15,300 nucleotides of DNA from positions 1 through 15,300 of the forward strand of contig JAAZJE010000124.1 in NCBI GenBank assembly GCA_012800515.1. Direction: 5' to 3'. Position numbers and translations under genes: made by a program. Shown one piece after another: positions 1 through 6,739 of the stretch (its first letter is position 1; each line of letters begins with the position of its first letter). The notes beneath the pieces are model-generated. The model saw nothing but the letters and a program-made list of their open reading frames with translations, did no database searches and was not told the origin of the DNA. The stretch comes from Clostridiaceae bacterium (GTDB lineage Bacteria; Bacillota; Clostridia; Saccharofermentanales; Fastidiosipilaceae).

Positions 1-1
1 G

Positions 2-124
2 ATCGTGAATGCGGGAATTAAGCGCTGTTATTTTGCCGAAATGTATTCCGAGGAAGCATTCCGCGATTTATTTAACGAAGCCGGTGTCGAATATAAGTAC
101 ATACCCATGGAAAGACCCGTGTAA
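2..124 (+). CDS. dCMP/cytidine deaminase-like protein, C-terminal fragment (5' end outside window)
   Basis: An open frame runs in from the window edge and ends at a TAA at 122-124, giving about 40 residues that start IVNAGIKRCYFAEMYSEEAF and end in MERPV. The INAGI segment, followed by a short strand, an acidic helix of the EEAFRDLF type, and a GVEY-type final strand resembles the C-terminus of the deoxycytidylate (dCMP) deaminase / ComEB family. Those enzymes make dUMP for thymidylate synthesis using a zinc site. The zinc-binding HxE and PCxxC motifs would lie upstream and cannot be seen, so the catalytic state is unknown. The family call rests only on this short tail. The gene points the same way as the Tad module but is separated from it by 92 bp with a possible hairpin. 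Confidence 0.6.
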   Translation: MVNAGIKRCYFAEMYSEEAFRDLFNEAGVEYKYIPMERPV

Positions 125-216
125 AACAAAAAAGAAATCTACGAGTCGCTCAAATAGCGACAAATTGTCGAAAAACAGAGGATTTTTTCATCAGGCGTTC
201 CCGGCATAATCGGGGT
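125..216 (+). other. Intergenic gap with small overlapping dyads, possible weak terminator
   Basis: This short AT-rich spacer holds a 6-bp stem, GTCGCT/AGCGAC, at 145-150/156-161 with a 5-nt loop. It overlaps a second dyad, CGACA/TGTCG, at 158-162/166-170. A run of six T lies further on at 183-188. The hairpins are too weak, and the T run too distant, for a confident intrinsic terminator. A CATAAT sequence at 205-210 resembles a -10 box but has no convincing -35, and the first Tad gene has no clear Shine-Dalgarno sequence. Confidence 0.25.
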
Positions 217-1407
217 ATGCCGAAGCCGAGAGATCAATTTAGCAACGCCGCGCCGACACCAGCCCGCACCGTCACGGTCATGGAGAGTGACCCGGTTATG
301 CGCCTGATCCGGGTACGCCGATTGCAGGAATTGGCACCCGAATGGCGCTTCATCGGCACCGAGGAATCCAAGACCCTGCCCGCGGACAGCGACGCTGTCG
401 TATTCAGTTGTTATGACACCGACGCGAACCGCGCCGCCTGGAAGGCCTTGATCGACGCTAAGTTTGCAAACCCCGAGACAAATTGCCGTCTGCTTTTCTT
501 ATTACCGCCGCCCGACCCGACTCGAGCGGAATTTTCTGCTTTCGCCCGCACAGCGGACAAATCGGCTCATGATAACAGCTTGGATCGCTCCCATTCAACG
601 GCGCACAACGGCTCCGCACACTATGAGGGTTCTCCGTCTGAGACTTCTCCTAGCAGAAAATGGCAACCTTTCCCGCCCGACCGCCTCCACCGTCTCTCAC
701 CGCCCGAACAGATAATTCGACGCCTGCGGGAATTGCTGCTCGATTCCCGCCCCCACAACTCTGCAGAACAGGCGCGGTTGCACTTCTTCTATGCCATCAA
801 CTATGATGCCGCCGCGATTCGTATCATAAACAATGCCGTGCACACACTCAGCCTGCAACCGCGCCGCGTTCTGACTCTGCACCTTTGTCCGCCCTATGTC
901 GCGCCGCTGATAGAGTGGCCGCCGCAAGAGGCGCAACGACCGGACAAGACTCTCGGTGATCTGCTCTTTCTGATGGCCAACGAGGCCTTGAACGAGGAGC
1001 CGGACTTGAATCAATATTTGATTCATACCGTCGACGGACGCTTCTGCTTCAACCCGATCCGCCACGGCGACGATATCATGACCTGCCCGCCGGAGGTCCT
1101 GGCACGCACTTTCCGCCTGCTCGAAAAAATGTTACAACGGCACGATTTGTCCTGTTGCGTCATCGGCTCCTGGCTCAGTTCGGCGCAGCTCAAGGCAATC
1201 GCACCCTGCTTTGATTCTTTTCTGTTGATCCCGCCGCCCACGCCGCAACAGAGAAATTATCTGGAGCAGGAAACACAGAGCCTTATTCCCCTGCTGAAGC
1301 CGGGCTGTCTGCTCCGAAGCGCCGAGTCCGACGCTTATGCTCCATTTAGCAACTCGTACGGCTCGTTCGGACAAGTCGACCCCTACTATCGTTCGGGAAA
1401 TAAATGA
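217..1407 (+). CDS. TadZ/CpaE-like protein with receiver-like domain and degenerate MinD/ParA-type ATPase domain
   Basis: The protein has 396 residues. The N-terminus (about 17-101) looks like an atypical receiver domain: strand TVTVMES, helix, strand DAVVFSCYD, then a hydrophobic strand CRLLFLLPPP. A polar, low-complexity linker (about 105-150) follows. Residues about 187-370 follow the pattern of the MinD/ParA-like domain of TadZ/CpaE: strand and helix at HFFYAINYDAAAI, then TLGDLLFLM, EEPDLNQYL, a FNPIRHGDD segment, and strand LSCCVIG. The deviant Walker A motif expected at 190-207 is absent, so ATP binding is doubtful. TadZ proteins place Tad machinery at the cell pole or membrane. The start at 217 keeps the first receiver strand, which the next ATG at 280 would truncate, although 217 has only a weak ribosome site. 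The stop overlaps the next start as ATGA, implying translational coupling with the ATPase. Family call by pattern and position; moderate certainty. Confidence 0.6.
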   Translation: MPKPRDQFSNAAPTPARTVTVMESDPVMRLIRVRRLQELAPEWRFIGTEESKTLPADSDAVVFSCYDTDANRAAWKALIDAKFANPETNCRLLFLLPPPDPTRAEFSAFARTADKSAHDNSLDRSHSTAHNGSAHYEGSPSETSPSRKWQPFPPDRLHRLSPPEQIIRRLRELLLDSRPHNSAEQARLHFFYAINYDAAAIRIINNAVHTLSLQPRRVLTLHLCPPYVAPLIEWPPQEAQRPDKTLGDLLFLMANEALNEEPDLNQYLIHTVDGRFCFNPIRHGDDIMTCPPEVLARTFRLLEKMLQRHDLSCCVIGSWLSSAQLKAIAPCFDSFLLIPPPTPQQRNYLEQETQSLIPLLKPGCLLRSAESDAYAPFSNSYGSFGQVDPYYRSGNK

Positions 1408-2573
1408 TGTCCGAAAGAATCCGGGAAAACCTCCTGCCTGACTTGCGCGCGGCACTGCTGAACCGCCTGCAAAGCAGCGCCGAACTCGAAACGATGAGCG
1501 ACGGCACCCTGCGAGCTCAATTGGCTCAGGTTGTAACCGAGCATCTGCTCTCGCGCAACCTGCCCCTGACCGAACGACAGGACCTGATCGACCGCCTCTT
1601 CCATAATATGCGCGGGCTGGGCCTGCTCCAACCGCTTCTCGAAGATCCGGCTGTCACGGAAATAATGGTCAACGGCCCTGACTCAGTCTTCATCGAAAAG
1701 CGCGGGGTCATGCAACGCCTACCGCTACGCTTTCGCGACACCGACCATCTGATCGAAGTCATCACGGCTTTCTTTGCCCGTGCCAACCGCAATATCAGTT
1801 ACACCCGCCCGATCGCCGACCTACGTCTCCCCGACGGTTCCCGAGCGCACGCCGTCCTGCCGCCGGTCGCTCCGGAAGGTCCGATCCTCACCATCCGCAA
1901 ATTCACCGGAGTGCGCCAAACCGCCGAGGACATCGTCGCCAATCGCACCGTCAGCGCAGAGGCATTGTCTTTCCTGCAAAGCTGTGTGTCCGAGCGGCGC
2001 GCCGTCTTCATCTGCGGCGGCACCGGCAGCGGCAAAACAACCTTGCTGAACATTCTTTCAGCGGCGATTTCACCCGCGGAGCGTATCGTCACGATCGAAG
2101 AAGCGCTGGAGTTGCAGTTGCAGGGCTGCGACAACCTCGTACGACTGGAGGCACGTGAAACCGATGCCCAACGCTCCGAGGCGATAACGACACGCGATTT
2201 GCTGCGGGCGGCTCTGCGAATGCGTCCGGATCGCATCATCGTCGGCGAAGTCCGAGGTCCCGAAGCACTGGACATGCTGACCGCCATGAATACCGGCCAT
2301 CCCGGCACTCTTTGCACCGTACACGCCAACTCCTGCCGCGACGCGACCGCGCGCCTGGCTAATTTAGTCCTAGCCGCCTCACGCTTACCCTGGGAGGCCA
2401 TACTACGCAGTCTGGCTTCCGCCCTGGACATAATCGTCTTTATCGAGCGACTGAGTCGTGGTCGACGGCGAGTTTCCGAAATTGTCGAAGTCAGCGGTAA
2501 CGACGAGCAAAGTGTTAAATGTCGAACTCTCTATGAAACGGATACGGAAAATGATGAGCTTGTTAAAATCTGA
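1404..2573 (+). CDS. tadA: TadA/CpaF-family secretion ATPase
   Basis: This 389-residue protein is a hexameric ATPase of the VirB11/PulE superfamily that powers pilus assembly or secretion at the inner face of the membrane. An N-terminal helical region precedes the CpaF signature around 84-110 (EIMVNGPDSVFIE, then RGVMQRLPL). Next come ISYTRPIADLRLPDGSR (131-147) and ILTIRKF (161-167). Walker A is GGTGSGKT at 195-202, the Asp box VTIEEALEL at 219-227, Walker B RIIVGEVRG at 267-275, and the His box TGHPGTLCTVHANS at 287-300. All catalytic motifs are present and the length is normal. It starts at the ATG overlapping the upstream stop; a second ATG follows directly. The downstream membrane protein gene overlaps its 3' end. 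Family is certain; the exported substrate is unknown because no pilin gene is adjacent. Confidence 0.93.
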   Translation: MMSERIRENLLPDLRAALLNRLQSSAELETMSDGTLRAQLAQVVTEHLLSRNLPLTERQDLIDRLFHNMRGLGLLQPLLEDPAVTEIMVNGPDSVFIEKRGVMQRLPLRFRDTDHLIEVITAFFARANRNISYTRPIADLRLPDGSRAHAVLPPVAPEGPILTIRKFTGVRQTAEDIVANRTVSAEALSFLQSCVSERRAVFICGGTGSGKTTLLNILSAAISPAERIVTIEEALELQLQGCDNLVRLEARETDAQRSEAITTRDLLRAALRMRPDRIIVGEVRGPEALDMLTAMNTGHPGTLCTVHANSCRDATARLANLVLAASRLPWEAILRSLASALDIIVFIERLSRGRRRVSEIVEVSGNDEQSVKCRTLYETDTENDELVKI

Positions 2574-4263
2574 TTTTTGGTCGAAGTTCCGTCGCGAACT
2601 ACGGAGTGCCTGGCTCCATCTGTTGCCCTATGTGGTCGCCTTGGTTTTTGCGGCAGCATATCTGAGCGGCCTATTTGTTCGTGAAGTCGTCGGCCGCCTA
2701 ATTCTGCTCCTAATCAGTCTGCCGGTGCCGATTTACGGACTGTGGCAACGGCACAAACAACAGGAACAAAGCCGCCGCCGCGAATTTTGCGCCAACTTTT
2801 TTCGACTCCTCTCCGGCAATCTCAACGCCGGTCTGGCTGTAACGCCGGCTATTTTAAGTGCCGGGCGGGAAATCGAGTCCATCGCCGGGCGGCGTGGACG
2901 ACTCGGCACCGCATTGATTCGCTTGCAGCTCAATCTAGGCACGCATGCCGTACCGGCCGAGGCTTTGCGCAATTTCGGCGATGCGATAGATTGTCATGAC
3001 GCTAGCCCGCTCTTTTACACTCTGGCGCATCAGATAAATACCGGACAGGAAGCAGAAAACCTTGCCGCACGAGCAGCCGAGATCATGGCCACCCGACAAA
3101 AATTAACCAAGGATCATTCCGCCGAGAACAGCCGCCAAAATATGGAGGCAGGGATTCTCTGCGCTCTTCCCTTCGTCATGGCACTTGCCATGCGTTCAAT
3201 GCTGCCGGATTATTTCACCGGCGCCGTCACTGATCCACTCGGGCGCATATTGATGATTCTGGCCTGGATCGTCGCAGTTTCGGCCCTGGCCGCCACAATA
3301 ATACTAACCGTTCCGAGCGCAAAGAGCATCGCCAACCGGACTGGTGACAAGCCGAAACGGGATACCGGGAAACGCCATAGACAAGGTCGCCGCGGACAAA
3401 AACGCCACCCATACGCAAGACCGCGCTTTTCCGTCAGTTGGACGGATCGCCTGGCCGCTTCCGCTCCCGGTAGGCTTTTCGCACAATTACTGCGCTATCT
3501 TCTGCCCCGTTCATACTTGTTCAGCTTGGCCTCGGCTCTTGAGGAGAATAAACCTTTCGTCGCCGAAACACACTCTTTTCGGAGGCACGACTTTCATGAA
3601 CCGACACCACTATTACGACGGCGACAATCGACCTTGGAGCGCCATCTTGCCTCGCGTTTTTCACTCATCTGCTTCTTGTTGCCGCCGATCATTCTCATCG
3701 TCCTGCTCGGTACGCCGTGGTATCTCGCACCGATAATATTGTTCCTTCTTTTGCGCCTCGACGATCGCCGCCTGCTGGGCCGCGGACGTGACAAGGAACA
3801 GACTTTGATTGCCAATTTCCCCCTGCTTTTGAATCTGACCGCCGCCCTTTTGCGGAGCGGTTATACTGTGCGAAGTGCTCTGAACGCTGCCGTCTCCGCT
3901 CTCACTCGCGGACAGCCGCCGAATAATTCCGGCGTCACCCCGGAGAAATTACGTCTAGACTTGAGTTCGGGAGTACCTACCGAGCGGGCATTGAACGACA
4001 TGATCGGAGCACACAGATTCCCCGAACTGCGCGCCGCCGTCAATATCATCTGCCAATATGAGCGCACCGGTAGCGAGCAGAACATCACTCTACTGGAACT
4101 GCAAACCGAGACCTGCGGTCGTTTGTACATAGACGCCCTGCGCCGTCGCCAAGAGAGCCGCAGTATTTTACTTTTTATTCCGATGTTGTTGAATCTGGCC
4201 GCTGTCATGCTGATCGTAGCGGCACCGGTAATAGTGTCCCTAAATACTGGGTTAGTTTTCTAG
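2551..4263 (+). CDS. TadB-TadC fused membrane platform protein (two T2SSF-type domains)
   Basis: The protein has about 570 residues from the start chosen here. Two TadB/TadC-like halves lie in one uninterrupted frame. The first half has hydrophobic segments near 24-44 and 48-64, a cytosolic T2SSF-like domain near 79-190 (CANFFRLLSGNLNAGL), and membrane segments near 201-218 and 231-254. A very basic linker (about 260-370) follows. The second half has membrane segments near 371-402, a second T2SSF-like domain near 420-530 (LIANFPLLLNLTAALLRSGY, then CQYERTG), and a final segment near 538-564. TadB and TadC are normally separate partners of TadA that form the membrane platform. The frame is open from 2458, so starts at 2458, 2533, 2551 or 2554 are possible; 2551/2554 is preferred because it has a GGA upstream and a short overlap (about 20 bp) with the ATPase gene. 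The 3' end overlaps the convergent ispF-like gene by 12 bp. Confidence 0.75.
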   Translation: MMSLLKSDFWSKFRRELRSAWLHLLPYVVALVFAAAYLSGLFVREVVGRLILLLISLPVPIYGLWQRHKQQEQSRRREFCANFFRLLSGNLNAGLAVTPAILSAGREIESIAGRRGRLGTALIRLQLNLGTHAVPAEALRNFGDAIDCHDASPLFYTLAHQINTGQEAENLAARAAEIMATRQKLTKDHSAENSRQNMEAGILCALPFVMALAMRSMLPDYFTGAVTDPLGRILMILAWIVAVSALAATIILTVPSAKSIANRTGDKPKRDTGKRHRQGRRGQKRHPYARPRFSVSWTDRLAASAPGRLFAQLLRYLLPRSYLFSLASALEENKPFVAETHSFRRHDFHEPTPLLRRRQSTLERHLASRFSLICFLLPPIILIVLLGTPWYLAPIILFLLLRLDDRRLLGRGRDKEQTLIANFPLLLNLTAALLRSGYTVRSALNAAVSALTRGQPPNNSGVTPEKLRLDLSSGVPTERALNDMIGAHRFPELRAAVNIICQYERTGSEQNITLLELQTETCGRLYIDALRRRQESRSILLFIPMLLNLAAVMLIVAAPVIVSLNTGLVF

Positions 4264-4767
4264 CTCCTGCACCCACGAGATCACGCAAAGCACCGCGATT
4301 CCCAGTCCGCGGCCGCAGTCGGTCAGACCTTCGCCCGTGGTAGCGGTGATGCCGATATTCTCCGCCTTCAGATCGAGCAGAGCGGCGATACGGGCGCGCA
4401 TCTGCGGCAGATAGTCGGATAAATACGGTTGCGCCGCTTCAATAGAGATTGAGACGTGCAAGATACGTGTCGGCCGAGGCAACGTAGCCAAATCCTCCAG
4501 CGCCAGCCGAACATATGCGCTACTGTCGGTCGCTCCCGCCCGGCAAAGTTCATCCGCCCGCCGTCCCAGCACATTCTGTGTGGTCAGGCCGGATATGGCA
4601 TTGGTCAAAGCATGCAGAACGACATCGCCGTCGCTGTTGGCCGCCAAGGGATAGGGAAAAGGGATCTCCTGACCGCCCAGACGGATGGTGTGTTGCGGAT
4701 CCGGCGCGGCAGATGTCGCGAAGCGGTGGCTATCCTGACCGAGCGTGGTTAGAAATATCTGTGCCAT
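4252..4767 (-). CDS. Divergent IspF-like (2-C-methyl-D-erythritol 2,4-cyclodiphosphate synthase family) protein
   Basis: The protein has 171 residues and starts at the ATG preceded by a perfect AGGAGG at 4774-4779; the frame is open further upstream but without comparable support. IspF forms the cyclic diphosphate of the MEP isoprenoid pathway, using a trimer with active-site zinc. Zinc ligands are visible: D12 and H14 in GQDSHRF, and the His of VVLHALTNA. The C-terminal region ITATTGEGLTDCGRGLGIA keeps the family's Glu and Arg. However, the usual LGDIGxxFPD segment is replaced by LTTQNVLGRRADELC and an ATDSSAY stretch. It may therefore be the main IspF of this organism or a paralogue with a shifted substrate. 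Its ribosome site overlaps the stop codon of the upstream lipoprotein gene, so the two are probably coupled; it is the last gene of the hisS operon. Confidence 0.75.
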   Translation of the reverse strand: MAQIFLTTLGQDSHRFATSAAPDPQHTIRLGGQEIPFPYPLAANSDGDVVLHALTNAISGLTTQNVLGRRADELCRAGATDSSAYVRLALEDLATLPRPTRILHVSISIEAAQPYLSDYLPQMRARIAALLDLKAENIGITATTGEGLTDCGRGLGIAVLCVISWVQELEN

Positions 4768-4773
4768 AGCGAA

Positions 4774-4779
4774 CCTCCT
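4774..4779 (-). promoter_or_regulatory. Strong ribosome binding site fixing the ispF-like start
   Basis: On the minus strand this reads AGGAGG, six bases before the ATG at 4767. It overlaps the TAG stop (4778-4780) of the upstream lipoprotein gene. It decides the start of the ispF-like gene against the longer open frame that reaches 4881. Confidence 0.85.
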
Positions 4780-5323
4780 ATTCCGAGGCTTTCCCGCTTT
4801 CGGAGCGGATATATTCTTCGAGAATGGTAAGCATTGTGCGCGCATCCTCAACGGTGACTTCATCCTTCCGGGCGATTTCAAAGGTATTGTAGACCAGAAT
4901 CAGGGATTGGGCCGGCGGACGCAACATATTTTCCAGCACTTCATCATCAACTTCTTCTCGAACGATGACAAAGCAGGCACGTTCCTCAAAGAGCAGGGTT
5001 CTGTCCTCCAGGATCGGGATAATTTCTGCACCCTGATCACCCTCCCAGGGCAGATAAGCAACGAGAACAGGAAGGCGGATCCGGCTCAGCCAGGCGGAAA
5101 AGTCGGTTATTTCCCGACAGATCACGCCCTCGCCGTATTCATCGTATTCGACAACCGACAACAGAATGATCGGCGCCATATAATCTTCCCCGCCGACATA
5201 TCTGTCCGCCGTATCGGGTCGAGTGCAAGCCGCGCTACAGAAGAGCAGAAGACAAAGCACCAATATGAGCCCGACGACCGCGAAGGACCGACGGGGGGTA
5301 TTTTTTGTCGCGGATATATTCAC
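4778..5323 (-). CDS. Putative lipoprotein with thioredoxin-like fold lacking redox cysteines
   Basis: This 181-residue protein begins with GTG; GGAG lies six bases upstream. Residues 1-33 look like a lipoprotein signal peptide: basic TKNTPRRS, hydrophobic FAVVGLILVLCLLLF, then SAAC with C33 as the candidate lipidated cysteine (the -3 residue is Ser, so the lipobox is imperfect). Residues about 76-172 follow the thioredoxin pattern: LPVLVAYLPW, the IIPILED helix, a strand FVIV, a PPAQSLILVYN stretch at the cis-proline position, and a final helix EDARTMLTILEEYI. The WCxxC active site is replaced by WEGDQG, so it cannot act as a dithiol oxidoreductase. A binding or chaperone role outside the membrane is possible. 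It sits 11 bp after the methyltransferase gene. No named family is recognised; the fold call is inference from pattern. Confidence 0.6.
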   Translation of the reverse strand: MNISATKNTPRRSFAVVGLILVLCLLLFCSAACTRPDTADRYVGGEDYMAPIILLSVVEYDEYGEGVICREITDFSAWLSRIRLPVLVAYLPWEGDQGAEIIPILEDRTLLFEERACFVIVREEVDDEVLENMLRPPAQSLILVYNTFEIARKDEVTVEDARTMLTILEEYIRSESGKASE

Positions 5324-5334
5324 GCGCCGCTCCG

Positions 5335-6048
5335 TTATAGATTATGGCCGCGCACGGCACGGATGACATGAAAGCCACCACCGCGCGCCACGGTGTCGAC
5401 TCGCGCCGGTACCAGTAAGGGTGAAAGTTCGTTATCCCGCAATGTTTGGGCAGGTAATTCGCCGCGCATAAACAGCTCGACCAACCATTTCTTCAGCGAA
5501 TCCGCACCCTGCTTGCGACGGACGACCAGCCAGAGCTCACCGCCGGGCTGCAGAGCCCAGGCCGCTTCGGACAGGAGTCGATGGACAGTTTCCTTGCCGG
5601 CGCGGATCGGCGGATTGGTAACCACCGCCGCCGGAGCCGGCGTTTCGGACGGGATGCCGTCCGACTGCACCACGGAACAATAGCGCAGACCGACACGGCG
5701 CATATTGCCGTCGGCCAGGTCGACCGCCCGGGAATTAATATCACACATGAGAACCCGCAGCTTGTCAAAATGATCGGCCAGAACAATGCCGAGCGGACCG
5801 TAGCCGCAGCCGAGGTCGATAATGAAGCGATGACGGCGTTGCGCCGCCCAGATGCCGCGCAAGGCCGTGCGATCGGAGCTCCATGTCGCGATAATCGTCT
5901 GCAAAAGGAGTTCCGAGCCTTTATCCAGCCTGCGTTTGGCAAATACGCCTCTGTCACTGCGTAGCGTATATTCGCGTTCGCCGAAGCTGAACTTTACTTC
6001 CAGCTGATGACTTTCGCTGGAAGGATCAGAGGAAAAGTACTGCTCCAT
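5335..6048 (-). CDS. Class I SAM-dependent methyltransferase, YbxB / RsmC-like
   Basis: The protein has 237 residues. The N-terminus, MEQYFSSDPSSES then FSFGEREYTLRSDRGVFAK, is typical of the YbxB/RsmC group, where it precedes the MTS-type methyltransferase domain. SAM-binding motif I is IDLGCGYGPLGI at 77-88, the acidic end of strand 2 is MCDINSRAVDLA (101-112), and the catalytic NPP motif is TNPPIRAGK at 144-152. The PGGELWLVVRRKQGA stretch (168-182) is also typical of the group. Relatives methylate bases of ribosomal RNA, using the NPP loop for an exocyclic amine, but the exact target cannot be read here. A short extra stretch (about 196-224) near the C-terminus is less conserved. The gene lies in an operon with translation genes, which fits an RNA target. 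Family call is strong; substrate unknown. Confidence 0.82.
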   Translation of the reverse strand: MEQYFSSDPSSESHQLEVKFSFGEREYTLRSDRGVFAKRRLDKGSELLLQTIIATWSSDRTALRGIWAAQRRHRFIIDLGCGYGPLGIVLADHFDKLRVLMCDINSRAVDLADGNMRRVGLRYCSVVQSDGIPSETPAPAAVVTNPPIRAGKETVHRLLSEAAWALQPGGELWLVVRRKQGADSLKKWLVELFMRGELPAQTLRDNELSPLLVPARVDTVARGGGFHVIRAVRGHNL

Positions 6049-6079
6049 ATCCGACCGCCTTTCTCCTTATTCTGTCCGT

Positions 6080-6739
6080 CTACCATACCGTCGGACTGCG
6101 ATCCGGGCGCTCGCAAATGCCCGCCCGATAGAGTCCGACATAGAGCGGTATACCGAAAATATATATCACCGCCGCTTCGCTGAGCATGATTCCGCCGATA
6201 CTGAGCAGAATGAGTTCCCAGGTAATGATTTGCCCGGGATTGAGCAGAAACGGCAAATATGTACCGACGATTATGCCGTTGAGAATAATCGCCGGTAGCG
6301 GCAACAGCCAGGCTCGGCTCCGAAAAATAATATTTCGCAGACTGCGCTCGGGGCCGAGACGCGCCATTCTCTCCCGGGAGGACTTGCCCAGATATACCGT
6401 CCAAACCGCGGCGATCAGCGTCGCGAAGCTGCCGAGAATTATATCCGCCGGACCGAGATTGCCCGGGTTGAGAATGTTTGCCAACAAACAGCCGATGAAG
6501 AGACCCGGCACCGCCTCGACCAGCAGAGCCGGCAGAACCATCAGGCTCTCGGCGAGACGGAACTGCAGCGGACCGCCGAAGGAAACCGGCGCCAGCATCC
6601 AAGTCACCAGCACATAAAGCGCCGCGATCATCGCTGCCCGGACAATAAAGCCGATACCGTACCGGTTCTGCTTCCCGAAGTCATTCAAGCCCCGACCTTT
6701 GTCTCCGGTATTATTCGCGAGCCTTTTCATTTTACTCAT
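6080..6739 (-). CDS. queT: QueT-family ECF transporter substrate-binding (S) component, queuosine precursor uptake
   Basis: The 219-residue integral membrane protein has a basic N-terminal tail (1-30) and about five or six hydrophobic segments. Characteristic QueT stretches are AAMIAALYVLVTWMLAPVSF, the GPLQFRLAESLMVLPAL segment, GLFIGCLLANILNPGNLG, and ADIILGSFATLIAA, followed by LPLPAIILNGIIVGTYLPF. S components bind the vitamin-like substrate and work with a shared energizing module (EcfA, EcfA', EcfT), which is not in this window. QueT proteins are linked to uptake of queuosine precursors for tRNA modification. The start ATG overlaps the lepA stop by 8 bp (ATGAGTAA); an alternative ATG lies three codons in. 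No preQ1 riboswitch can sit directly upstream because the leader is lepA coding sequence, so expression appears tied to the operon. Confidence 0.85.
   Translation of the reverse strand: MSKMKRLANNTGDKGRGLNDFGKQNRYGIGFIVRAAMIAALYVLVTWMLAPVSFGGPLQFRLAESLMVLPALLVEAVPGLFIGCLLANILNPGNLGPADIILGSFATLIAAVWTVYLGKSSRERMARLGPERSLRNIIFRSRAWLLPLPAIILNGIIVGTYLPFLLNPGQIITWELILLSIGGIMLSEAAVIYIFGIPLYVGLYRAGICERPDRSPTVW

Noticed and set aside
9..209. Plus-strand 66-residue open frame at the left edge
   Set aside because: It is out of frame with the deaminase-like tail, which has clear family resemblance and ends at 124.
182..216. Leaderless promoter for the TadZ-like gene (CATAAT at 205-210)
   Set aside because: The -10 match is good but the -35 position reads ATTTTT; not enough to call a promoter, although the weak ribosome site leaves it open.
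4745..5371. Plus-strand 208-residue open frame opposite the lipoprotein gene
   Set aside because: It is antisense to a gene with a signal peptide, a good ribosome site and operon context; its translation shows no family pattern.
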